Made by a program: the position numbers and the translations under genes. The notes under the pieces are model-generated. The model worked only from the letters and a program-made list of their open reading frames with translations, had not been told where the DNA came from and searched no databases. From NCBI GenBank assembly GCA_027924585.1, contig BSBM01000423.1:4922001-4986000 (forward strand): DNA of 64,000 nucleotides. Direction: 5' to 3'. The stretch's first letter is position 1. Each line of letters opens with the position of its first letter. The stretch comes from Larix kaempferi (lineage: Eukaryota; Streptophyta; Pinopsida; Pinales; Pinaceae). Of this stretch, positions 48,835-60,878 are shown piece after piece.

Positions 48835-49624
48835 ATTTGTTAACACCAAAACTGACCCCCACGGCTGAGAGAGGGTAATCTCGGGTAACCACTAACCAGT
48901 CTTTGGTTTATGTTTCTGATCAAACATAAACAGAGAGGGCTCTCTCTATAAACTCATAGAATACTGAAATCTTCAAAGGTGTCAATCAGTGAAAACATAC
49001 ACTAGCATTCAACATTAAAGATATTCAATTACAATGATGCACAGAAAGATTAGATTTATGTTCGAACTAAACAACACTTTAAGAAATATTTGGTTGAAAA
49101 ACGCATGAAATTCACTTGGGTGATGGAGTCACATTCAACGAGGTCTGCAAAACATTATTTACAAAGATTTGGAAAATGCCTTCATAAGGGCAAGATAGCA
49201 AGCAGCTAGTATTTGGAGAGCTTTAATTGGTGGAGTAGAAGACAAAAGATATAATCCATTAACACTGGGCATCTAACAAGGATGAATCCAATGCCAACTT
49301 TAGCAGAATTTGTTTGGTGAAATCCTTGAAATAAGCTAAGCAGAGCATAATCTCTATGAATTCTACTTAACCATTTACCCTAATTCCAAGCATGAAGGAA
49401 ATAATACAGACTGAAAATAACAAAGAGAGAGAAACACTTTCACATGGAAAAAAGAAAGGTACAGACTACAAGACCGATTACACAGGAATCCTTGAGATAA
49501 ATGTAGGCTATCAGCTTTGCAAAATAGTATTAAACAGCTCAAAAAATGTCTTAGAAACTGAACTTCAAAATACCAATAGCTTGTTACATCATATTTTCAA
49601 CCATCGTATCTTTGATTACAACTG

Positions 49625-49632
49625 TATATATA
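49625..49632 (-). promoter_or_regulatory. TATA box of LTR-b
   Basis: TATATATA on the minus strand within a segment conserved in all three LTRs. Confidence 0.55.
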
Positions 49633-50227
49633 AGCGGCCCTGAGCTCCAGACTCGGCTTTTTCTCAATAGAAATAGTTATAACCAACTGACACCAATCTA
49701 ACAGTCTAAACCAAATACTGTTTGTTATCGCTATCCTTTAAACAAAATATCTACAGAAGGGTTTAACTGCTTATTACAATCACGTGGCCGATACATTACA
49801 TGGCCTAAATGTTCCCAACAAAAATACAAAAATACAAAAATGTAGCTGCTGTCAGCTAGATTGGCTTCCACAGCTCTTCAAAACTCGGACGTGCTCACGC
49901 TAGCTGTTTCTCTGAAATTTTTTTATTGATTGTCTCTCAAGTCCTAGTTACTGAAGAAAAAACCTCTATGGTTGGAGTTGCTGCTTGCCGGACACGTTTC
50001 TTCAGTCATGACAGCTTTCGATGCCGACAAGGATCTGAACAGTAACATACTGGGCTTGACCAATTCTATTGATACCATATATATTTAAGTTGTGTTCCTT
50101 TTCCAAAATTAGACTATGGGAAATCTTAATCCCCCAAAAACCATAGGTAGGGAATGTACATAGGTAACAAAAAATAAACAGATTTGCTAGGATGCAAAAA
50201 TGTGGAAAACATACTAGCACCACTACC

Positions 50228-50629
50228 TCATTCTCGGTCTTTTACCTGACCGTGTCCGTCGAGGAAGTCACTCACATTGAAACAGTCTTCTATTGGGTTC
50301 CCCTTAGGCAGAGGGGTAATGGGGACCTCTTCTGTAGGGAGAATCCAATCATGGATCGAATCTTCGTCAGGGGAAATTTCTGGCCCCCCCTCCTTGCATG
50401 CAGTCTCCTCCTTCAGTCGCAGCAAATCTTCCCATTCCTGTGGAGTCTCGGACTCCTTAGATTCTCTGGTGGGAACGTTCTCCCCTTCGTCCAAAAGCAT
50501 ACCAAATGGGACAGTATAATCCTCTTCTTTGGGAGAAAGCATAAGGGGTGGGAGGATATAATCTTCTTCCATTTCTGAGAACACATGCTTTGGTGCGAGG
50601 ATCACATCAGGCAGTGGTCTTCTGTCCAT
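50228..50629 (-). CDS. U3 ORF of the gag-only element, intact copy in LTR-b (133 aa, unknown)
   Basis: ATG 50627-50629 to TGA 50228-50230. Acidic, Pro/Glu-rich protein with an internal near-repeat (EEDYILPPLML, EEDYTVPFGML) and the ending DFLDGHGQVKDRE. It lies in the sense strand of the LTR, about 1.04 kb from the LTR start and upstream of the TATA run, i.e. in U3. All three LTR copies keep the 402-nt length without indels. An in-frame TGA lies upstream in all copies. TTTGCAG just before and GAG/GTAGTG at the end look like splice junctions, so it could be an exon. No family recognised; translation is unproven. Confidence 0.5.
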   Translation of the reverse strand: MDRRPLPDVILAPKHVFSEMEEDYILPPLMLSPKEEDYTVPFGMLLDEGENVPTRESKESETPQEWEDLLRLKEETACKEGGPEISPDEDSIHDWILPTEEVPITPLPKGNPIEDCFNVSDFLDGHGQVKDRE

Positions 50630-51951
50630 GTCCTGACACAACTGCAAATAATACCAAGGGATAGAAGAACCTCACGACCTTTTGGATGTGAATTGTATGT
50701 CGATGAGGTCAGGTTTATAACCAATCACAACAACAGCGTCCCGAGGTGAATCCTTCTGTCATGATCTCCTGATTGGATCCTCCAAGTAAGTCGGCACGAT
50801 GAAAGACATTCGAAAAGACATCAGATATGTTCGGTCGTACTGTTCCTGCTATGCTGAAAAGGCTCCTGACTACAGAAAAGCAGGTTAGGATCATGAGGCA
50901 ATCATTGAGCTTCAGCGAGGACCTCCTTCGCAGGTGAAAACTCTAGCTAGGATCGAGACAGCAGACGTCGCCTTTCCTAACCTTTCCATCCTAACCCTTC
51001 ATTGGCTCAAATGGGCATTCTATGTTTTCAAAGGATTCAGGGCTATTGATTCAATCTTTACTTAGAGCCTGACCGCATGATGGCTTTGGTCCCACCGGCC
51101 GCGGCAATTCGAGGTGTGGTTAACTTGCCCACAGGGACAATCAGCACAGCCATCTTTGACCTCTGATTTCCCTCTAATGGATCTAAACTGTTGACATGTG
51201 CAGGCGATTTACTCCGACCGCAGAGATTTGAAACCTAACAGATTTCGTGCATGTTAGATCGACACGGTGAGCAAGCACCGTGGATCTCTCCTCCCACCTT
51301 TTCTCCGTGGTTGATCTTCTTTTTAAGAAACGGATCGCTAGTCTATTCCCACCCAGATCTTTAAAGTAACCATAATTTCATAGGTATTATGCGTTTCAGG
51401 GTCGTCGATCTTTACGACACTTGATCTAGACTGTTAACCCATGTCCTTTTTCGGTGTTAGGCGTTTTTACCCGTCATCATACATCTGAAAGGCCAAGGAT
51501 GCCCGGCTTTTCCTTTAATATTACCCTATGTTGGGATAGATTTTATCATTTGTGATTCAAAATTTTCTATCAATGGGGAATGGGGTTCCTTAGGGATTTT
51601 GATGGCCTTGATGTACTTGTATCCCCTACGAAACCCGCCACAGAACCTAGCACAATTTTAGCACTAACAACTGGCTCCAGTCGAGGATGCTATCCTCCCC
51701 GCGAGGTAGCAAAGAACCCGTAGACCAAGTTCCTGATCCATTGGCAGCTCCTAATCATGTCACCTGTTACCTGCATCCCGTCTTCCATCCATAGCTAGAA
51801 AGGAGACACTGTATATACTAAAATGTTTACTTAGCAGCTTCATCCGTCCTACCTATCTCACATTACTGAAATTAATGACAATGCTTGACCTACAAGCTTA
51901 TTTATGTACAGATGATTTCCTACCCTACCTGCTGAGCATAGGGACTACAAT

Positions 51952-54147
51952 TCATGTAATTACATACTCCCAATGAAGCCAATCAAGCAAATGAGCCCCA
52001 AAACAAAATTCGGATTTAGCTTCTCCAAACTGAAAAAGGAACTTAACAAATGATAACCCAAGGTGAAAATCTCCTCTAATTCCTGCCTTCCTGGACAATA
52101 TAGTTCTCCATTTTTCTGAAGGTTCCAGCAATTTTACAAAATGATCTTCGATAAAATGGGATAGTCCTATGTCCTTATGTCTAGCCATGAGGGCTTCTTC
52201 AAGGAGTTCTTTTTGAGTATTCACATCTTCCATGTGGCAATAAGGCCGCTCAAATGACAATCCTGCGTACCATCTTCCCCACTGAGCTCTATACAACCCT
52301 TTAAGGGTGCATTCATGTTTTTTATAGGGAGGTATTGGCCGATCAAATATATGCATATCGGACTGAGGTTTCCTTTGGGTGTCAATGGTGTGGTGACCTT
52401 CAAATGTAGCAAAGGGAACACTTTCTTCTAAGCAACAAGAATATGAAACTGAATGACCTAGAGAGAAACTCTTCTGACTGTTAGGTTCTTCTTCTGAACT
52501 ATATGACAACTGACAAAACTGGAGAAAATTAGTATCCCTCTCGAGAGCATAGATTTGAAGGTCATTCCTCAACTCCTCAATACTCTTAGAATCGTGAACT
52601 CGCCCTTCTCTATCACATGCAGCAGAAACATCATAAAAAGTTTCAATAAATTTAAACATAACCAACTCTTCTTGATAGGAAACCTTTGAATGCGGAAGAG
52701 GGATTTGATTTTCTGCTTGGTATTTTTCCTCACCATGGCAAATTTCTATTCCTTGAGATTTATTACATGCTTGTCCCTCCTCTTTATCCTCAATCTCAAA
52801 AAAGAATTGGAAGCTTTCCGTTTTAGACCTTTTTTTTTTATTAGAAGCCTTGATTCTTCGTTTTATAAATTCAAAAGAGGCATAATAGAAGGGTAGGCAA
52901 TCATTCTCAGCACGTTTACACCTGGGGGTTTGGTCATGGATATTGACTAGCTCTTCTTCATTGATTGTCCTGAAACTTATAAGGCTTTCAGTAGGCCAAG
53001 TACTGGGGCAATCTTCTCCATAATCATCATATTTATTGTAGATAGGTGGACCGAAACTCTTTTCAACTTTGCTACCACCAAACTTTCTAGCAGATTGATT
53101 ATAAACTCTCTTAAACAAATCAGAATTACCTTCTTCTAGTATATCATCGTGCTGAACCTTTCTTGGCACATCCTAGGAAAGATTACAATGCAAAACAAGT
53201 TCTCCTCGTTCATGCTTCTTTCCAAATCTAGATTCTTCTTCGATTATTTCATGGTTATCTTTAGTTGACAATATTCCTGACACTCTAAGGTTTTCTTCAA
53301 CCTCCAAAGCATCAATGAACATACGTTGCAGATTTGGAGACCTTCTTTCCAAAAGAAGAAAAGATAAATCAGAAGGAAAGATAGAGCCATAATGTAACTT
53401 GGCAGCATTCTCTAGGGGTTGAATTTCCCTTGGCATGTTATAATAAAAACTTGCAAACCTTATGTTAAAATTGGACATGACCTCCCCTTCTTGCCTTCTC
53501 ATGGAATAAAACTCTGAAAGCACTAGGTCCCATGACCTCCTCTTACCCCAAAATTCCAGGAAGACATCGGAAAACCCCTACCAAGTGTCTATAGACTCTG
53601 GATGCAAATGGTTAAACCATTTCTTTACGTCTCCCTGGAAGGATTGGGCGAAAGTCCTCATAGACATATCATCATGCTCTACCTCAGAAAGATCCAGAAA
53701 ATGCTTGAATCTTTGAAGATGTTTCTCGGCAGTTAGGTTTTTGGATTCTCCATCAAATTTAGGCAGGTATCTTTGGTATTTGGGGGGATATTCATGGAGA
53801 AAAAGGGGTAGCTTCAAAGGGCCATATCGGAGCTGGGATCTGAGAGGAAAAGGAGTAGGTACTAGGGGGATCCCTTCAGCCTTATTCTCATGGAACTTGC
53901 AGGGTTGGCTATGGTTCTTGCCTATCTTAGAAGAAAGAATGGGATCGGCTCTAAGGTTTAGAGGAAGAGATATATCTGCAAGATCTAGAGAAGGATATAC
54001 AAAGGAAAGTCTCTTATGGTCCTGAGCTCTCCGGTGGAACAAAATTTCCTTCATATATATACATATAGGTACCAGGAGATTGATACAAAAGAGAAAAATT
54101 TCTTTGAAAGGACTAGATCGTCGATACCTGAACTTTGATTCTTCCAT
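51952..54147 (-). pseudogene. gag: gag of the array, copy B
   Basis: One 732-codon frame from ATG 54145-54147 to TGA 51952-51954, interrupted by only two TAG codons (53578 region, Lys in A; 53167 region, Gln in A). N-terminal ~100 residues are basic and Pro-rich; the capsid core (LPKFDGESKNLTAEKH, MRTFAQSFQGDVKKWF, AAKLHYGSIFPSDL) spans about residues 110-260; an acidic Ser/Glu-rich region follows. The C-terminus FGAHLLDWLHWEYVIT parallels the E1 gag ending KLLDWLHWKFDYT. The next thing downstream is the LTR; there is no pol. It is the best preserved gag in the window. Confidence 0.9.
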
Positions 54148-54560
54148 AGTTTAGGGCGGTCGAGCTCATGCTCGATGGGAGTGTACTGCTTGGATTGAAT
54201 CTTGACTAGAGTCGCCAAGTGGATGGTACAACCTGCTCATTCTATGATTGCTGTTCACCTTTAGCATTCAGGCCTTGACTTATGGATGGATTTTAATTCG
54301 GTGCTCTGGTCATCCAATGTGGGCCCTTCGTGATCCCAGGGTGCCTTTGGAAATTCCTTAACGATATGTTTGGCACACTGATCTCTCCCCCGTGGAATCT
54401 TCTTGAATAGCTTGATCTTGGTAAGTGGAGTCGCCAGGGCAAAAAATTTTCAACCTTCTTGAAAAACGCAGAGACCTCTGTTTACCCACAGGAATTTCGT
54501 TAATTCTTTGAAATTTCAAACAGATATGTCGTTCTCCATGGATTGATAAAACAGATTGAG

Positions 54561-54578
54561 TCCCCGGCAACGACGCCA
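54561..54578 (-). other. Primer-binding site, unit B
   Basis: Minus strand TGGCGTCGTTGCCGGGGA, three bases after the LTR-c end, one change from the Tat-type consensus. Confidence 0.88.
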
Positions 54579-54581
54579 ATT

Positions 54582-57415
54582 TGTTAACACCAAAACTGAC
54601 CCCCAAGGCTGAGAGAGGGTAATCTTGGGTAACCACTAACCAATCTTTGGTTTACGTTTCTGATCAAACATAAACAAAGAGGGCTCTCTCTATAAACTCA
54701 TAGCATACTGGAAATATTCAAAGGTGTCAATCAGCGAAAACATACACCAGCATTCAACGTTAAAGATATTCAATTACAATGATGCACAGAAAGATCAAAT
54801 TTCTGTTCGAATGAAACAATGCATTAAGAAATATTTGGTTGAAAAACACATGAAATTCACATGGGCGATGGAGTCACATTCAACGAGGTCTGCAAAACAT
54901 TATTTACAAACATTTGGCAAACGCCTGCACAAGGGAAAGATAGAAAGCAACTAGTAGTTGGAGAGCTTTAATTGGTGGAGTAGAAGAGAAAAGATACAAT
55001 CCATCAACATTGGGCATCTAACAAGGATGAATCCAATGCCAACTTTAGCAGAATCTGTTTGGTGAAATGCTTGAAATAAGCTAAGTAGAGCGTAATCTCT
55101 ATGAATTCTACTTCACTATTTAACCTGATTCCAAGTATGAAGGAAATAATACAGACTAAAAATAACAAAGAGAGAGAAACACTTTCACATGGAAAAAAGA
55201 AAGGTATAGACTACTAGATAGATTACACATGAATCCTTGAGATAAACGCAGGCTATCAGCTTTGCAAAATAGTATTAAACAGCTCAAAAAATGTCTTACA
55301 AACTGAACTTCAAAATACAAATAGCTTTTTACATCATATTTTCAACCATCGTATCTTTGATTACAACTGTATATATAGGCGGCCTCGAGTTCCAGACTCG
55401 GCTTTTTCCCAACAGAAATAGTTATAACCAACTGACACCTATCTAACAGTCCAAACGAAATACTGTTTGTTGTCACTATCCTTTAAACAAAATATCTACA
55501 GAAAGGTTTAACTGCTTATGACAGTCACGTGGCCGATACATTAGATGGCCGAAATGTTCCCAACAAAAATACAAAAATACAAAAATGTAGCTGTTGTCAG
55601 CTAGATTGGCTTCCATAGCTCTTCAAAACTCGGACATGCTCACGCTAGCTGTTTCTCTAACCTTTTTTCATTGATTGTTTCTCGAATCCTCCTTACTGAA
55701 CAAAAAGCCTATATGGCTGCAGTTGCTACTTTTCGGACACGTTTCTTCAGTCATGACAGCTTCTGATGCCGACAAGGAGCTCAACAGTAACATACTGGGC
55801 TTGACCAATTCTATTGATACCATATATATTTAAGTTGTGTTCCTTTTCCAAAATTAGAATATGGGCCATCTTAATCCCCCAAAAACCATAGGTAGGGAAT
55901 GTACATAGTTAACAAAAAATAAACAGATTTGCCAGGATCCAAAAATGTGGAAAACATACTAGCACCACCACCTCATTCTCGCTCTTTTACCTGACTGTGT
56001 CCGTCGAGGAAGTCACTCAAATCGAAACAGTCTTCTATTGGGTTCCCCTTGGGTAGAGGGGTAATGGGGACCTCTTCTGTAGGGATAATCCAATCATGGA
56101 TCAAATCTTTGTCAGGGGAAATTTACGCCCCCCCCTCCTTGCATGTAGTCTCCTCCTTCGGTCGCAACAAATCTTCCCATTCCTGTGGAGTCTCGGATGC
56201 CTTAGCCTCTCTGGTGGGAACGTTCTCCCCTTGGTATGAAAGCATACCAAACGGGAGAGTATAATCCTCTTCTTTGGGAAAAAGCATAAGTGGTGGGAGG
56301 ATATAATCTTCTTCCATTTCTGAGAACACATGCTCCGGTGCGAGGATCACATCGGCCTCTGGTCTTCTCTTGATGTCCTAACACAACTGCAAATAATACC
56401 GAGGGATAGAAGAACCTCACCACCGTTCAGATGTGAATTGTATGCCGATTAGGTCAGGTTTATAACCAATCACAATGATGGCGTCCCTAGGTGAATCCTT
56501 CTGTCATGATCTCCTGATTGGATCCTCCAAGTGAGTCGGCATGATGACAAACGTTCGAAAAGACATCGGATATGTTCGATTGTAATGTTTCGTGCTATGC
56601 TGAAAAGGCTCCTAACTGCACAAAATCGGTTTTGGATCATGAGGCAATCATTGAGCTTCAGTGAGGACCTCTTTTGCATGTGAAAACTCTAGTTAGGATC
56701 GAGACAGCAGACATCACCTTTCGTAACCTTTCCGTCCTAACCCTTCATTGGCTCGAATGGGCAGCCTAAGTTTTCAAAGGATTCAGGGCTGGTGATTCAA
56801 TCTTTACTTAGATCCTGACCGTATGATGGCTTTGGTCCCACTGGCCATGGAAATTCGAGGTGTGGTTAACTTTCCCACAAGGACAATCAGCGCAGCCATC
56901 TCTGACCGTTGATTTCCCTCTAATGGATCTGAACCGTTGACATGTGCAGGAAATTTACTTCGACCGTGGAGATTTGAAACCTCACAGATTTCGTGCATGT
57001 TAGATCAGCGCGGTGACCAAGCACCATGGATCTCTCCTCCCACCTTTTCTCCATCATCGATCTTCTTTTTAAGAAATGACTCGGTAGTCTATTCCCGCCT
57101 AGATCTTTAAAGTACCCATAATTTCATAGGTTTTATGCATTTCAGGGTCGTTGATCTTTACGACACTTGATCTAGACCGTTAACCCATGTCCTTTTTCTG
57201 TGTTAGGCATTTTTACCCGTCATCATACATCTGAAAGACCGAGGATGCCTGGCTTTTCCTTTAATCTTACCCTGTGTTGGGATAGATTTTATCATTCATG
57301 ATTCAAAATTTTCTATCAATGGGGAATGGGGCTCCTTAGGGATTTTGACGGCCTTGATGTACTTGTATCCCCTACGAAACCCACCACAAAACCTAGCACA
57401 ATTTGAGTGCTAACA
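54582..57415 (-). repeat. LTR-c (right LTR of the array)
   Basis: 2834 bp, within 2 bp of LTR-b. Ends GTGCTAACA at 57415, then chromovirus LTR sequence begins. TATA run at 55370-55377. Confidence 0.95.
55973..56374 (-). pseudogene. U3 ORF of the gag-only element, copy in LTR-c
   Basis: Same 402-nt interval as in LTR-b, but the ATG is changed to ATC (56372-56374) and a TAA replaces a Glu codon before ISPDKD. The rest is collinear with no indels. Confidence 0.6.
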
Positions 57416-59263
57416 CCCGAGTTTAACAAACCTCTGTATCATGCTTTCAAATAATGTGAAAAGTGGTTTTAAAGTTTCTATTGCTACAGTTTAGAAAAAT
57501 CGTATCTAAGGAAGGTTTTCTGTCTGTTCGTAGTTTGTGTATTTTGTAAACTTAATACTGCGTTTAGCGTTTGATGCTTCTCCTCTATAGGATTTTGTCA
57601 TCAAGTTTGTGTCTTCTAAATCATTTCGATTTATCCTATAGTTTTTGGATTTAACTAGGTCTTGAGGCTGATACTGTAAATGTTAAAGAATTTGTAACAA
57701 ATGCTGCGTTTTGAGAAGGTAGTTGTTATGCGGTTCCGTTGATAGAAATAAAAATAAACATGATAAAGTAGTTTTGTTTGAGAAGTAAAACCCTAGGTCG
57801 AAAAGACTAAAATGATGAATAAATTTTTGCAGTAAAATAAATGTACTGTGATGTGTGTGGATGAAGATGAATACCAAAAGTAAGAATTTGATGATTGAAA
57901 TGGAAAAGCTACAACTAATTTTTAGAATACTTCTGTACTGAAATTCGTAAAATAATGCAGAACTCTATTAAATGCGATAGTATATTTTGATTCTGTCCAG
58001 AAGTGAATATGTATCTATTTCTATGCATTATTTCTAAAAGAAATTAATATTAATAAACTATGTGTGGAGATCTACTCTACAACTGTATGTTATAGGGAAT
58101 AATTCATATGATTTTTAGACTAAAAATTAATTTATTTCTAAACAAAACTGATGTTCATGAATGTAGAAAACATCACTGATAATTCTAGAAATAATGGTCT
58201 ATGCAGAATTTAATAAAGAAAATCACTGATACATGAAATCACAGAAAATTAACAGTAACAATAACTTAGAAATAATGGTTTTTCAGCTTCTTTGATCACT
58301 AGGCTATTTTTCCTATCATACCTATCTATTTTAATCTGTCTCTGTACTAGAGTACGATTCAGTTCCTCTAGCATGGGGAAAACTGCAGAGATCATTTATT
58401 TCATTCATAACTTGAATCAAAAAACTAAAATATAGGTCTATGAATCAGAAAAAATTCTGTAAATTAAATACTTGTAAATAAATAGAATTGACTATTTAAT
58501 AGTAGATACACAAATAAAACCTGTAGACGACGATAGGGCTGACAAACACCCAAGGAGGCCTGTTCCTCCCAACTTGCTTCAGAAGAATCAGCTCAACTGC
58601 TGACTTCTATTGAACCCCCGAGCCTGATTACTGATCCAATAAGTGGGTGGAAATCTGTGTAAAAGCAAGGCACTTAAAAATGCCTTCTCCACTCAGCATC
58701 AACCTCCTGAAATAACATGCCTTCTCCGCTTAGAATCACACTCTAGAACTCAAACAGAGTTTTAGCAGACTCACAACATGATCAACAACATAGCATATCC
58801 TCTCATCAAATCTCTTGAGTGCAAACAGCAAAACCTCAAGGTAAATTTCCTCATTAGGAAAAGTGATGAACCTCAGTTCATAATTTGATGGCTATTATAT
58901 AGACTGCATAGGTCTTTTAGTGGTCAGTTTGGAATAAATGAGCCTCAAGCTCCAATCCCATTTTTCAGGGCACTAAGACCACATTTCAAGGGAGTTGTCC
59001 CATACCAACAACTAGTTAGTTGCATCATGATGTTGCCACTTGTCCATTGCCTTCTACCCCAGATTCCATTCCACCTAGTGGATTAGTAACCACTCTTTCA
59101 ATAGTCCCCTTAGGTGTTTGTCTCCTATTTTATTTATTAAATAATAAAATATTGTGCAAATTACAGTCATCCTTGGACACTTGTCCACAATAAAACTTTA
59201 CAATAAAAGTTAACATAATGTTTTCAGCATAAAATGTTTTTCAGCAAAATAGGGTACATGACA
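57416..59263 (-). repeat. Chromovirus 3' LTR, proximal part
   Basis: On the minus strand it starts TGTCATGTACCC at 59263, right after the polypurine tract, and runs to the gag-only array at 57415. An internal ~550-bp stretch is shared with the LARD internal region (about 36865-37360). Its continuation is probably 29738-32143. Confidence 0.75.
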
Positions 59264-59265
59264 AA

Positions 59266-59276
59266 CACCCCCTCTT
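59266..59276 (-). other. Chromovirus polypurine tract
   Basis: Minus strand AAGAGGGGGTG two to three bases before the LTR start, preceded by the family-typical TTGAGGACGATG. Confidence 0.88.
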
Positions 59277-59347
59277 AACTTCAACATCGTCCTCAATGTT
59301 GCTTATTCATCATCAAGTTCCTCATGGAACAGAACTGGGTATGCTTC

Positions 59348-60810
59348 TCACATTTTACCCTCAAGTTCCCAAGTAGCCTCATCAGGGATAAGGTGCTTCC
59401 ATTGCACCTTTACCTGCCCTATGCTGTGATTCCGAAGTGTAATTTCCCTCCTGTCGAGGATACAGTCTGCTTCCACCTGAAAATCTCCTTCGGGTTCCAC
59501 TTGTATATCATTCCAGTTCAGCACATGAGTAGTATCGTGCACATATTTCTTTAAAACTGATACATGAAAAACGTTATGAATTTTTAAATTCGATTGTAAT
59601 GCTAACTGATAAGCCACTGATCCAATCCTAGATAGGAATTCAAATGGACCACAATACCTTGGTGCTAATTTAGCACAACTCCCAAGTTTCAAAGAACACT
59701 TCTTGGGTTTTACCTTTACAAACACATGGTCTCCCACCTGAAACTTCCTTTCAGTGTATTTTAGATCTGCATAGATTTTCTGTCTATCTTGTGCAACTTT
59801 TAAGTTGCTCTGTACCTGTTTCACGGTTAGATCCACTTCTTTCAATAAATCTGGTCCTAACATTAATCGATCTACAGGATTATCCCAAGAAATAGGTTTG
59901 CTGCATTTTCTTCCATATAAAATTTCAAATGGACTTAACTTAGCAGATGCTTGAAAATGATTATTATAAGTGAATTCAGCTAAGTGTAAGTAATCCTCCC
60001 ATTTAGAGGGCTGATCTTTTACATATAATCTTAACATATCTTCTAGAATTTGATTTACCCTTTCAGTCTATCCATCAGTCTGTCGGTGAAAAGTAGTGCT
60101 GAAATTTAACCTGGTATTCAAACCTTTAAACAGTGCTGTCCAAAAATTTCTAGTAAATTTGGAATCTCGGTCAGAAATGATTACCTTCGGAATCTCATGC
60201 AAGCAAAAAATTTGCCTCATAAAAATATCTGCAATGTTAGAAGCCTTGAAAGTAGTTTTTACAGGAATAAAATGAGCAGACTTACTAAGCTTATCAACTA
60301 CAACCATAATTGAATCATTATGCTTTTGATTTTCAGGCAAACCAGTAATAAAGTCAATGTTGATAATCTCCCACTTCCATTCTGGAATTGGCAATGGCTG
60401 AAATAGTCCAGTTGGATGTTGATGTTCAGCCTTAATAGTCTAACAATCAAAACATCTAGCTATGTACTCAGCCACTTCATTCTTCATGTTAGGCCAAAAA
60501 TAGTCCTTAACATAGTTATCATTTTCTAATAGCCAGAATGTCCTGAATAAGGACTTTTATGAACTTCATCCAAAATCAGTAGCTTAACTTTCGATTCATT
60601 AGGTACATAAATTCTGTTTTTATAAATCATTAAGCCTTTTTTATTAATGATGAAATCTGTAATTATATTTTTAGATATATTTTCAGTCACTTTAGCATGC
60701 AATTCTTGATAATTTTTATCTTGATTAATTCCTTCTTTAATCTGATTTTCCAGATCAGTTTTAAAAGTATTGATTGCTGCCACAAAACTTAATCTAGCAT
60801 TTCTGCTCAA
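59348..60810 (-). pseudogene. Chromovirus integrase with chromodomain-like C-terminus
   Basis: From 60810: end of the RNase H-integrase linker and zinc site (HKSPYSGHSGY ... CFDC), then core NIDFITGLP (first Asp), VIISDRDSKF (second Asp) and TDG-stop-TERVN (Glu). Open stretches are 60526-60810, 60068-60394 and 59348-60037. The C-terminal part has GPFEFLSRIGSVAYQLAL, NVFHVSVLKKYV and finally VKVQWKHLIPDEATWELEGKM, a chromodomain-like end used by chromoviruses for targeting to modified histones. Stops after HSGY, in CFDC-stop and in TDG-stop-TER stand where the family has Gln, consistent with CAG to TAG. Confidence 0.9.
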
Positions 60811-60878
60811 GGCGTCAGCAACCTTATTTTCTTTCCCATTAATGTGATGAATCTCAAAATCATACTTGCTAAGGAAAG

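Larger units (their letters stand above)
48838..51669 (-). repeat. LTR-b (shared middle LTR)
   Basis: 2832 bp. Serves at once as 5' LTR of unit A and 3' LTR of unit B. + strand ends are TGTTAACACC and CACTAACA. Contains the intact U3 ORF and a TATA box at 49625-49632. Confidence 0.95.
32144..57415 (-). mobile_element. Tandem gag-only LTR element: LTR-INT-LTR-INT-LTR
   Basis: Three LTRs alternate with two internal regions on the minus strand: LTR-a (32144-32235 plus 43232-45925), INT-A (45926-48837), LTR-b (48838-51669), INT-B (51670-54581), LTR-c (54582-57415). Both internal regions are exactly 2912 bp, and the repeat period is 5744 bp. Each INT has a primer-binding site and one gag gene and no pol. 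The whole matches terminal-repeat elements with only a GAG domain (TR-GAG type). LTR-a is split by the LARD. Outer flanks read CCTGG and CCCGA, at best a decayed target duplication. Confidence 0.9.
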
